15,471 bases of DNA. Origin: Novosphingobium sp. (lineage in GTDB: Bacteria; Pseudomonadota; Alphaproteobacteria; Sphingomonadales; Sphingomonadaceae). Positions 1-5,902 of this stretch are shown here, in pieces. The notes under the pieces were generated by a model. It was given only the letters and a program-made list of their open reading frames with translations, was not told the origin of the DNA and searched no databases. The stretch is taken from contig JAJTFU010000042.1 in assembly GCA_021299075.1 (NCBI GenBank), positions 1-15,471 of the forward strand, written 5' to 3'. Positions within the stretch are counted from its first letter, which is position 1, and each line of letters begins with the position of its first letter. The translations under genes and the position numbers were made by a program.

Positions 1-491
1 CGGTTGACGAGGACAAGCTTGCCGACACGCTGGAGCGCGTCCGCGTGCGCCTGGCCGAGAAGCGCTCGGCCGAAGAGGCGGAGAAGCTCAAGTCCGTGCT
101 GGCCGAAGTCGCCCCGGATGCGATGGATGCCATGCCCGATGAGGGCGAACCGGCCGCCGCACGTTATGAAAAGCTCATCAACATCAAGGACAAGGGCCAG
201 ATCTTCCGCGTCGATGTCGATTCGATCGAACGGATCGAGGCGGCGGGCGATTACATGGTGATCTACACCGCCGATAACAGCCTGATCCTGCGCGAAACGA
301 TGAAGGACCTGGAGCGCAGGCTCGACCCGCGCGTGTTCCAGCGCGTCCACCGCTCGTGGATCGTCAACCTCAACAATGTCCGCCAGGTCAAGCCGCACAC
401 CAACGGCGAATGCTTCCTGGTGCTGGAAAGCGGCGCCGATGTGAAGGTCAGCCGGTCCTACCGCGACGTGGTTGCGCGGTTCGTGCACTGA
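1..491 (+). CDS. LytTR-type response regulator, C-terminal part (5' end outside window)
   Basis: DNA-binding C-terminal half of a LytR/AlgR/AgrA-type response regulator. The reading frame (codons from base 3) is open to the left edge, so the receiver domain is off the window; an internal GTG at 45 is not the true start. A charged, probably helical linker (EDKLADTLERVRVRLAEK, then Ala/Glu-rich) leads into a LytTR domain from about base 165 to the stop. Typical LytTR features are present: the strand around RVDVDSIERIEAAGDYMVIY, the segment LRETMKDLERRL, and the RVHRSWIVNLNNV block followed by SRSYRD. Proteins of this family bind promoter DNA after phosphorylation by a sensor kinase. nadC begins 10 nt after the stop. 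Target genes cannot be told from the sequence. The family call is firm. Confidence 0.9.
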   Translation, partial: VDEDKLADTLERVRVRLAEKRSAEEAEKLKSVLAEVAPDAMDAMPDEGEPAAARYEKLINIKDKGQIFRVDVDSIERIEAAGDYMVIYTADNSLILRETMKDLERRLDPRVFQRVHRSWIVNLNNVRQVKPHTNGECFLVLESGADVKVSRSYRDVVARFVH

Positions 492-501
492 GGCGCTGAC
501 A

Positions 502-1362
502 ATGGGGGGCTGGCAACTCACGGGGTTCGACCTCGACGCCTTCGTCCGCGCCACGCTGGACGAGGACCTGGGCCTGGGTCTGCCCGGCGGCGGCCATGAC
601 GTGACCAGCGAAAGCGTGATTCCGGCCGATGCGCGCTTTTCGGGCGTGATGGACAGCCGCGATGCGATCACCGTCGCTGGCCTGCCGATCGCCGAAGCCT
701 TCTTCCGCGCGCTCGATCCCGCCATGCAGATTGAAGTGCTGGTCGAGGAGGGCGCCCAGGTGCCCGCCGGAACCGACCTGATGCGGCTCACCGGCAATGC
801 TCGCGCCATGTTGACGGCGGAGCGGTCTGCGCTCAACACGGTCCAGCATCTCTCCGGCATCGCGACGATGACCCGGACCTATGTCGATGCCATGCAGGGG
901 CATGCGACGCTGCTCGATACCCGCAAGACCATCCCCGGCCTGCGCCATCTCGAGAAATACGCCACCCGGATGGGCGGCGCGAAAAATCACCGGATGGGCC
1001 TGTGGGACGCGGCCATGATCAAGGACAACCATGTCCTGGTGGCCGGCGGCGTGGCCGAAGCGGTGCGACGGGCGAAGGACGCCGGCGTGAAGGACGTGAT
1101 CTGCGAAGTTGACCACCTCGACCAGATCGAACCGGCGCTGGCCGCCGGGGCCAGCCACCTGCTGCTCGACAATATGGACGTACCGACCCTGCGCGAAGCG
1201 GTCGCCCTGATTGCCGGCCGCGTGCCGAGCGAAGCCTCCGGCGGGGTGCGGCTCGACACCATCGGCGCGATTGCCGCGACCGGCGTGACCTATGTCTCGG
1301 TCGGCCGCCTGACGCAGAGCGCTCCGGCCGCCGACATCGGGCTCGATTTCACACCACTATGA
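502..1362 (+). CDS. nadC: Nicotinate-nucleotide pyrophosphorylase (quinolinate phosphoribosyltransferase)
   Basis: Cytoplasmic enzyme of de novo NAD synthesis: quinolinate + PRPP gives nicotinate mononucleotide, CO2 and pyrophosphate. The ATG at 502 gives 286 aa, normal for the family; the frame could open at a TTG at 472, but that would overlap the upstream gene and add nonconserved residues. Family landmarks are in order: AERSALNTVQHLSGIAT (about 106-122), DTRKT (139-143), GGAKNHR (158-164), IKDNH (173-177), CEVD (201-204), LLDN (221-224), EASGG (244-248) and SVGRLTQSAPAADIGLDF near the end. The basic and acidic residues that bind quinolinate and PRPP in the family are all present. The stop overlaps the start of the RNase T2 gene (ATGA, 1359-1362), which suggests translational coupling. 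Confidence 0.96.
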   Translation: MGGWQLTGFDLDAFVRATLDEDLGLGLPGGGHDVTSESVIPADARFSGVMDSRDAITVAGLPIAEAFFRALDPAMQIEVLVEEGAQVPAGTDLMRLTGNARAMLTAERSALNTVQHLSGIATMTRTYVDAMQGHATLLDTRKTIPGLRHLEKYATRMGGAKNHRMGLWDAAMIKDNHVLVAGGVAEAVRRAKDAGVKDVICEVDHLDQIEPALAAGASHLLLDNMDVPTLREAVALIAGRVPSEASGGVRLDTIGAIAATGVTYVSVGRLTQSAPAADIGLDFTPL

Positions 1363-2054
1363 TCCGCGTGGCACTGGCCGCACTGGCCCTGCTATTGCCG
1401 CTGCCGGCGCTGGCCCAAGCCTATCAGTGCCGCATGCCCTCGCGCGTGACCATGCCGCCCGCGCCCGAACCGGGGCAAACGGTGCGGATGCCGATCGCGC
1501 GTTATACGCTGGCGGCGAGCTGGTCGCCCGACCACTGCAAGCTACGCGGCGCCGGCGATCCCCTGCAATGCAGCGGCAAGGCGGGGCGATTCGGCTTTGT
1601 GCTCCACGGGCTGTGGCCGGAAGGCGCCGCCGGGCGCTGGCCGCAGTGGTGCTCGATCACCCCGCGCCCAACCCCGGCAGAGCTGGCGCCGCACCTCTGC
1701 ATGACCCCCAGCCCGCGCCTGCTCGAACACGCCTGGGCCAAGCATGGCTCGTGCATGGCAAAGCGGCCCGAGGGCTATTTCAAGGTGGCCGCGATCCTGT
1801 GGCGTTCGATCCGCTGGCCTGATGCCGACTACCTTTCGCAGCAGGACGATCTGACCGTGGGCGATCTGCGCAGCGCCTTTGTCACACGCAATCCCGGCTG
1901 GCCGCGCGAGTCTGTGGGCGTGGTCGCCAGCCGCACCGGCTGGCTGCGTGAACTGCGACTTTGCTATGGACGCGATTTCATGCCGCAGGCCTGCCCCCGC
2001 CGCGCCTTCGGTCCGCCCGATTCGGCCAGCCTCAAGATCTGGCGCGGGCTTTAG
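1359..2054 (+). CDS. Secreted ribonuclease T2 family protein with altered second active-site motif
   Basis: 231 aa. The N-terminus is a clear signal peptide (MIRVALAALALLLPLPALAQA, cleavage after about residue 19-21), so the product should be periplasmic or secreted. RNase T2 enzymes cut RNA through a 2',3'-cyclic phosphate intermediate. The first active-site motif is intact (FVLHGLWPE, 80-88, His83). The second is HAWAKHGSC (124-132): His124, Lys128 and His129 are kept, but the usual Glu after the first His is Ala125. Eight or more Cys residues fit a disulfide-bonded fold. The start overlaps the nadC stop by 4 nt. The stop overlaps the end of the convergent tadA gene by 4 nt. Family assignment is firm; full activity is uncertain because of the Glu-to-Ala change. 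Confidence 0.9.
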   Translation: MIRVALAALALLLPLPALAQAYQCRMPSRVTMPPAPEPGQTVRMPIARYTLAASWSPDHCKLRGAGDPLQCSGKAGRFGFVLHGLWPEGAAGRWPQWCSITPRPTPAELAPHLCMTPSPRLLEHAWAKHGSCMAKRPEGYFKVAAILWRSIRWPDADYLSQQDDLTVGDLRSAFVTRNPGWPRESVGVVASRTGWLRELRLCYGRDFMPQACPRRAFGPPDSASLKIWRGL

Positions 2055-2506
2055 CGCTTCGACTGGAAGAAGGTGCGCAGCAACCCGGCCGCCTCGGCCT
2101 CACCCATCCCAGAATAGACCTCGGGCCGGTGCAGGCACTGGGCCTGCTCGAACACCCGCGCGCCATGCTCCACCGCCCCGCCCTTGGGGTCACTCGCAGC
2201 GTAATAGAGCTTCGCAATCCGGGCATGGCTGATCGCCCCGGCGCACATCGAACAGGGCTCCAGCGTGACCCACAGCTCGCAGCCATCGAGCCGCTCGTTA
2301 CCGAGCACCTGCGCCGCCGCGCGAATCGCCAGCATTTCGGCATGGGCGGTCGGGTCGGAGAGGCCGCGTGGCTGATTATGGGCGGTTGCGATGACCGCAC
2401 CGTCCTTGACCACGACCGCGCCAATCGGCACTTCGCCCGCAGATTCGGCTGCGCGCGCCTCGTCGAGCGCCAGTTGCATCGGTTCAGGGAGTGGCCAACG
2501 GCTCAT
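2051..2506 (-). CDS. tadA: tRNA-specific adenosine deaminase (A34 to inosine)
   Basis: 151 aa, the normal size of TadA. It deaminates the wobble adenosine of tRNA-Arg(ACG) to inosine so that CGN codons can be read. Zinc and catalytic residues are visible: HAE (His55, Glu57) and PCSMC (Cys85, Cys88). The substrate-loop region is also typical (PIGAVVV near 27-33, GHNQP-like AHNQP at 42-46, YYAASDPKGGAVEHG at 101-115). The C-terminus LLRTFFQSKR is usual for bacterial TadA. The ATG at 2506 is chosen because it is the furthest useful start; no clear Shine-Dalgarno sequence precedes it, and it sits inside a 9-bp-arm inverted repeat. A later ATG at residue 10 would still leave the core intact. It overlaps the RNase T2 gene tail to tail. 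Confidence 0.95.
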   Translation of the reverse strand: MSRWPLPEPMQLALDEARAAESAGEVPIGAVVVKDGAVIATAHNQPRGLSDPTAHAEMLAIRAAAQVLGNERLDGCELWVTLEPCSMCAGAISHARIAKLYYAASDPKGGAVEHGARVFEQAQCLHRPEVYSGMGEAEAAGLLRTFFQSKR

Positions 2507-2522
2507 CTAGCCGGGCTAGATG
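2504..2522. repeat. Inverted repeat covering the tadA start codon
   Basis: catctagccgggctagatg: two perfect 9-base arms around a single central G. The ATG of tadA is at one end. It could be a protein binding site or an RNA fold that hides the start codon. This is a sequence observation only; no regulator is indicated. Confidence 0.55.
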
Positions 2523-2536
2523 GTAATTTTGGGTGC

Positions 2537-2558
2537 GGCAAGGGCATCCGCCCTTGCC
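2537..2558. repeat. Short hairpin, 9-bp stem with 4-nt loop
   Basis: The arms ggcaagggc and gcccttgcc are perfect complements around ATCC. It lies between the tadA start and the large inverted repeat. It has no T-run on either side long enough to make it a convincing terminator. Confidence 0.5.
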
Positions 2559-2560
2559 TT

Positions 2561-2643
2561 GCAACACCGGCCCGCTCCCCCGGCCCAGCCACCCGACAGG
2601 ATACTATATGGGTGGCTGGGCCGGGGGAGCGGGCCGGTGTTGC
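2561..2643. repeat. Perfect 34-bp inverted repeat with 15-nt loop
   Basis: The left arm is 2561-2594 (begins gcaacaccggcccgctcccc) and the right arm is 2610-2643 (ends gagcgggccggtgttgc). They are exact reverse complements over 34 bases. The loop 2595-2609 is AT-rich (ends atactatat) against extremely GC-rich arms. It sits between the divergent tadA and rpmB genes. Length and perfection exceed an ordinary terminator and there is no T-tract. It could be a dispersed REP/MITE-like palindromic element. No second copy is visible in this window. Confidence 0.85.
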
Positions 2644-2645
2644 CT

Positions 2646-2666
2646 CGCTTCTGCCGCGCAGAAGCG
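2646..2666. repeat. Short hairpin, 8-bp stem with 5-nt loop
   Basis: The arms cgcttctg and cagaagcg are perfect complements around ccgcg. It starts two bases after the large inverted repeat and so may belong to the same element. Confidence 0.45.
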
Positions 2667-2685
2667 CCAAAAGCGCCGTGATAAC

Positions 2686-2714
2686 TTGACCTTTCAAGGG
2701 TGAATCGGTAAGGG
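2686..2714 (+). promoter_or_regulatory. Possible rpmB promoter
   Basis: ttgacc at 2686-2691 is a good -35-like hexamer (5 of 6). A 17-nt spacer leads to taaggg (2709-2714), a poor -10. It is the only reasonable -35 found in the spacer upstream of rpmB and lies about 50 nt before the start codon. Tentative. Confidence 0.3.
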
Positions 2715-2761
2715 CGCGCCTTCCCCCACACGGGTATCCATTTTTCTAAGCGAGTTTTGAC

Positions 2762-3046
2762 ATGTCCCGCATCTGCGAACTGACCGGCAAGGGTCGCCAG
2801 GTTGGTAACAACGTGAGCCACGCCAACAACAAGACCAAGCGCGTCTTCCTGCCCAACCTGCAGAACGTCACGCTGATGTCGGAAAAGCTGGACCGCAGCT
2901 TCAAGTTCCGCGTTTCGACGCACGGGCTGCGCTCGGTTGAACACGTCGGCGGGCTGGACAACTGGCTGCTGAAGACCGTGGACAGCAAGCTTTCGGCCAC
3001 TGCGCTGAAGGTGAAGCGCGAACTGGTCAAGGCCCAGGCCGCCTGA
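2762..3046 (+). CDS. rpmB: 50S ribosomal protein L28
   Basis: 94 aa, close to the usual length for alphaproteobacterial L28, a structural protein of the large ribosomal subunit. The start MSRICELTGKGRQVGNNVSH is the classic L28 signature, followed by NNKTKRVFLPNLQ and the basic C-terminal half with RVSTHGLRSVEHVGGLDNWL. The ATG at 2762 is fixed by that conserved N-terminus. The upstream Shine-Dalgarno sequence is weak (gcgag). It is transcribed alone: the spacer upstream is full of hairpins and a strong hairpin terminator follows 38 nt after the stop. Confidence 0.97.
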   Translation: MSRICELTGKGRQVGNNVSHANNKTKRVFLPNLQNVTLMSEKLDRSFKFRVSTHGLRSVEHVGGLDNWLLKTVDSKLSATALKVKRELVKAQAA

Positions 3047-3084
3047 TTCGCGGCGGGCCTTGCGGTCCGCACCAAAATACAGCC

Positions 3085-3114
3085 AAGGCGTCCGGTCAGC
3101 CGGGCGCCTTTTGC
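3085..3114 (+). terminator. Rho-independent terminator of rpmB
   Basis: An 11-bp stem, aaggcgtccgg pairing with ccgggcgcctt with one G-T wobble, closes a tcag loop (3096-3099). It is followed by TT-G-C-TTTG. The loop contains the TGA stop codon of the convergent minus-strand gene, so the last codons of that gene form one side of the stem. The fold would also form in the opposite transcript, but with a weaker U-tract. Confidence 0.8.
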
Positions 3115-4091
3115 TTTGTCTGGACCTGGCGCTGCGGCAAGTCGGACAAGCGGAACTGCAACCGCAGCAACAGCGTGCGCTGGGTCGCGGCGCCATTATC
3201 ATCGCTGATCAGCCACGCCTCCAGCGCACCATCGGCGCGCGGCTCGATCGCCAGGCCTTCATAGTTCTCTTCCAGCCCGGTTCCGTCGAAACTGGCCAGC
3301 TCCTGCGCGCGCCATTCGCCGCCAGCGCGGATCGCAGCCGGGTCCGCCAGCACCAGCTTGCTGCCAAAGCGCGGCGGCATCGGCCAGCGCAACGCGCGCA
3401 GCAGGATCAGCACCCGACCATCGGGCAGCTGCGCCACGTCGGTCGGGCGGTAACGGTCGGGGGCGATGAAGCGGAAGCGGAAGGCGCGGTCCTTGCCGTC
3501 AGGCGCACGGGGTAACAGCCGCCCTTCATGCGCCGCACCGCCGCCTTCGGCCAGGATCAGGAAGCGACCGTCAGCCAGGCGCGTCATCGCCTCGGCCCCG
3601 CTGTTCTTCGACCAGCCGGCCAGCTCCGGCGCAGCGATCACGCTCGGCTGAGCTTGGTCAGCAGCGATCCGCATGAAGACATTGCGGCCCTCCAGCGCCA
3701 GCCAGTAGGTCCCGCTCGCCGCGTCAAACGCGGCCGCTTCGACATCGCGATAGGCCTTCATCGCCCCCTTGCGCGGCATGATCGGAGCAATCCGGACGGC
3801 GCCAGCCTGGCCCGGCTCGGGCAGGTCGAGCCGGACACCGGTGTCGCTGAACGAAGTAAGTCTACCCGGCGCCGACCTGACCAGCGCCGAGAAGCCTCCG
3901 AAATCGCTATTCGGACTAGTCAGTTGCCAGGCACCAGTCAGGCGAAACGGGCCGAGTGTCTGGCTCTTCGGCAAGGGCAGCACCGCGACCGTGACGGATT
4001 GGCTACTGTTGGATGGCGGTGCGGGTTCGCGCAGCCAGATCACCGGCGCCAGGCCCAGCATCAGCAGAACAATCAGCAAGCGGCGCGGCAT
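3096..4091 (-). CDS. Exported esterase-like/phytase-like protein (PF13449-type)
   Basis: 331 aa. Residues 1-20 (MPRRLLIVLLMLGLAPVIWL) form a hydrophobic signal or membrane anchor, placing the rest in the periplasm. The body, about 50-315, resembles the 'esterase-like activity of phytase' beta-propeller-like domain: FGGFSALV and RLTSFSDTG near the start, DVEAAAFDAASGTYWLALEGRN in the middle, GAEAMTRLADGRFLILAEGG, PTDVAQLPDGRVLIL, and ENYEGLAIEPRADG followed by AWLISDDN and a final QRTLLLRLQF strand. The substrate is unknown and phosphatase activity is not proven for most of the family. The start at 4091 has GGAA just upstream. Two out-of-frame ATGs lie 10 and 19 nt upstream. The 3' end runs into the rpmB terminator. 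Confidence 0.82.
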   Translation of the reverse strand: MPRRLLIVLLMLGLAPVIWLREPAPPSNSSQSVTVAVLPLPKSQTLGPFRLTGAWQLTSPNSDFGGFSALVRSAPGRLTSFSDTGVRLDLPEPGQAGAVRIAPIMPRKGAMKAYRDVEAAAFDAASGTYWLALEGRNVFMRIAADQAQPSVIAAPELAGWSKNSGAEAMTRLADGRFLILAEGGGAAHEGRLLPRAPDGKDRAFRFRFIAPDRYRPTDVAQLPDGRVLILLRALRWPMPPRFGSKLVLADPAAIRAGGEWRAQELASFDGTGLEENYEGLAIEPRADGALEAWLISDDNGAATQRTLLLRLQFRLSDLPQRQVQTKQKAPG

Positions 4092-4199
4092 GGTTCCGCA
4101 TGGCCCGCATGGCCCGCCGAATCAAGCACGCCGATGCAATTGACCTGCGGCAGGGCGAGCGGCATTGTCCGCCCATCCGCGAGCGAGGAGAACGCGCCG

Positions 4200-4733
4200 A
4201 TGTTCCGTCCGATCCCTGTACTGACTGGCCTGTGCCTGGTTGCCACTGCCCTGCCTGCTCAGGCCAAGGACAAGCCGCTCGACGGTCCACCGCCAGCGGT
4301 GTTCCAGGCGGTGCTGGACTGCAAGGCGCAGAGCGACCCTGCGGCGCGGCTGGCCTGCTATGACAAGGCAGTCAGCGCGATGGACGCCGCGCGCGCGGCT
4401 AAGGATCTGGTGGTGACCGACCGGGCCGCCGTGCGCGAAGCCCGGCGCGGGCTGTTCGGCCTGTCGCTCCCCAGCCTCAAGCTGTTCGGCGGCGGTGACA
4501 ACGACGATGACGAAGTGAAGGAAATCGAAAGCAAGCTCGCCGGAATCCGCATGGCCAGCGACGGCTTCCCGGTCTTCATACTGGAGGATGGCGCCCGCTG
4601 GAAGCAGACCGACGGGCGCAACACCTTCCCCAAGGCCGGGCAGAAGATCAAAATCCGCAAGGCGGCGCTAGGCAGCTACATGGCCAGCATCGAAGGCCAG
4701 CCCGGTGTGCGGGTCACACGGCAGGCGAACTGA
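4200..4733 (+). CDS. Small exported protein with C-x(n)-RLACYD motif, function unknown
   Basis: 177 aa. The ATG at 4200 is supported by gaggag about 9 nt upstream and by an N-terminal signal peptide (MFRPIPVLTGLCLVATALPAQA, cleavage near residue 22). After it comes FQAVLDCKAQSDPAARLACYD (about 34-54). The spacing Cys...RLACYD is seen in several small envelope proteins of proteobacteria and likely makes one disulfide. A basic segment, a short Gly/Asp-rich stretch (GGGDNDDDE) and a C-terminal region with DGARWKQTDGR and KAGQKIKIRKAALGSYMASI follow; the last part may be a small beta fold. The frame continues upstream of 4200 only through antisense of the phytase-like gene. I do not recognise a specific function. 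It ends 13 nt from the convergent paralogue cluster. Confidence 0.78.
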   Translation: MFRPIPVLTGLCLVATALPAQAKDKPLDGPPPAVFQAVLDCKAQSDPAARLACYDKAVSAMDAARAAKDLVVTDRAAVREARRGLFGLSLPSLKLFGGGDNDDDEVKEIESKLAGIRMASDGFPVFILEDGARWKQTDGRNTFPKAGQKIKIRKAALGSYMASIEGQPGVRVTRQAN

Positions 4734-4746
4734 CGGGGAATGATCG

Positions 4747-5046
4747 TCAGGTCTTGCCGGACGTAAAGCCCTTTTGTAGCGACTCAACCGCCTCGCGCGC
4801 CATGTTTTCGCCCGCGTTCTCAATCCGCGTCCATTCCTGGTTAGTCCGGCAGACCTTTTTGGCCCGGACCAATGACCCGGTTTCACCATCGCGGGCGCAG
4901 CGGATGTAATTCGGATGGTCACGCGACAACTTGGCGTTGTAGGCCCGGATTTCCGATTGTTTCATCAGGATCGGCCCGGCGACCAGGTCCGGTTCGGTCT
5001 GGGCCGGCGCGCTGGACAGAACGAGTATGGCGGCAAGCATCGACAT
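4747..5046 (-). CDS. Small exported two-cysteine protein, paralogue 3 of 3
   Basis: 99 aa. The ATG at 5046 has a strong Shine-Dalgarno (agaggagag) a few bases upstream and begins a short signal peptide (MSMLAAILVLSSAPAQ). The mature part matches its two upstream neighbours without gaps: SEIRAYNAKLSRDHPNYIRC, then a TGSLV stretch, then VCRTNQEW. Cys50 and Cys66 are 16 positions apart, with Trp72 six residues after the second Cys. A periplasmic location with one disulfide is likely. Small exported proteins with a TGS...C-[RK]-T...W pattern are common in sphingomonads and xanthomonads but have no known role to my knowledge. Longer in-frame starts exist upstream but would run across the neighbouring gene. 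Confidence 0.78.
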   Translation of the reverse strand: MSMLAAILVLSSAPAQTEPDLVAGPILMKQSEIRAYNAKLSRDHPNYIRCARDGETGSLVRAKKVCRTNQEWTRIENAGENMAREAVESLQKGFTSGKT

Positions 5047-5113
5047 CGTAGCTCTCCTCTCTTGCGTATCGGAACGGTCAGCCGCGCAGACTCGGCTGTA
5101 GTCCAGGCCCCGC

Positions 5114-5434
5114 CTAGTTGGTGGGCATGGCCTTGCTGGACATGGCATCTGCAACCCGGCGCATCTCATCATTGCCGGCCAGGTCGGCGGCATGCCACTG
5201 GGCCACAGTGCGGCAACTGTAATTGCGCGTGACCAGCGAGCCGATCTCTGCCGAACGCACACAGCGGATATAGTTGGGATGCGTCCGCGCAAGCTTGGCG
5301 TTGTGCGCCCGGATCTGCGCCTGGGTCATCTTCTTGGGGTCAACGACGGCCGTCTCGGCATTGACCTCGGCGGGGAAGGCCGCGACGGGAGCTGGCGCAC
5401 TGGCCAGCAACAAGGTGACAAAGGTGGCAAGCAT
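5114..5434 (-). CDS. Small exported two-cysteine protein, paralogue 2 of 3
   Basis: 106 aa. The ATG at 5434 is preceded by gaggag about 9 nt upstream; the N-terminus MLATFVTLLLASAPAPVAA is a signal peptide. The conserved core is QIRAHNAKLARTHPNYIRC (Cys58), EIGSLV, then SCRTVAQW (Cys74, Trp80), with the same C-x15-C and Trp+6 spacing as its neighbours. The linker between signal peptide and core is longer than in the other two copies. The C-terminal tail after the Trp is variable. It lies 41 nt after the stop of paralogue 1 and 67 nt before paralogue 3, consistent with one transcript. Function unknown. Confidence 0.78.
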   Translation of the reverse strand: MLATFVTLLLASAPAPVAAFPAEVNAETAVVDPKKMTQAQIRAHNAKLARTHPNYIRCVRSAEIGSLVTRNYSCRTVAQWHAADLAGNDEMRRVADAMSSKAMPTN

Positions 5435-5475
5435 CTGGCTATTCTCCTCAAACTGCCTGCGGATCCGACTTTGAC

Positions 5476-5772
5476 CTAGTTCCCGCTTGCGTGCGAATTC
5501 GTGGTCATATCGGCAGCGAGCTGATCGGTACTGGCCCTGGCGGCTTTCTCCAACAGTGCCCAACGTTCGTTGGTGCGGCAGACCGGCCTGCGGCCGACCA
5601 ACGATCCGGTGTCAGCTTGGCGAACGCACTTGATAAAATAGGGATCGTTTCGGTCAAGCGACTTGTTGTGGGCCCGGATTTCGGAAGCAGTCATCTCGCT
5701 TGGCTTGGGTTCCGGGATCGTCGGGGCGCTGGCGGGGGCTGCTGTCAGCAGTGCAAGAGCAAGAATGGACAC
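5476..5772 (-). CDS. Small exported two-cysteine protein, paralogue 1 of 3
   Basis: 98 aa, first gene of the tandem set. The start is taken as the GTG at 5772, because it opens a signal peptide (MSILALALLTAAPASA) matching the other two copies; taggaaa lies about 9 nt upstream. The core reads EIRAHNKSLDRNDPYFIKC (Cys49), DTGSLV, then VCRTNERW (Cys65, Trp71). The replacement YFIKC for NYIRC is conservative. A putative promoter and a 12-bp palindrome lie just upstream. Function unknown; probable periplasmic protein. Confidence 0.75.
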   Translation of the reverse strand: MSILALALLTAAPASAPTIPEPKPSEMTASEIRAHNKSLDRNDPYFIKCVRQADTGSLVGRRPVCRTNERWALLEKAARASTDQLAADMTTNSHASGN

Positions 5773-5783
5773 GGGGAATTTTT

Positions 5784-5795
5784 CCTATCGATAGG
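5784..5795. repeat. 12-bp perfect palindrome before the paralogue cluster
   Basis: cctatcgatagg lies 12 bases upstream of the GTG start of paralogue 1. Its one arm contains the likely ribosome binding site (tagga). It could be an operator for a dimeric repressor; this is inference from symmetry and position. Confidence 0.4.
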
Positions 5796-5822
5796 CTGGG
5801 CGGGCCTTGGCCGCATCGCGCG

Positions 5823-5851
5823 AGTCTATGGGGCACGCCGCGCTCGCTCAA
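5823..5851 (-). promoter_or_regulatory. Possible promoter of the three-paralogue operon
   Basis: Read on the minus strand: TTGAGC, a 17-nt spacer, then TAGACT. Each hexamer matches the sigma-70 consensus at 4 of 6 positions. It lies about 50 nt before the first gene. Tentative. Confidence 0.3.
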
Positions 5852-5902
5852 GCCGCGTCGAGCTACCGGGACATGACGTTCGTCAATTAGGCGAAGTAAG
5901 AT

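Noticed and set aside
448..1158. A 236-codon minus-strand frame
   Set aside because: Antisense to the conserved core of nadC.
2561..2643. The 34-bp inverted repeat as an ordinary rho-independent terminator
   Set aside because: It lies between divergent gene starts, so no gene ends there, and there is no T-run after either arm.
3528..4199. N-terminal extension of the RxACYD protein frame upstream of 4200
   Set aside because: The extension is antisense to the phytase-like gene. The ATG at 4200 has a ribosome binding site and starts a signal peptide.
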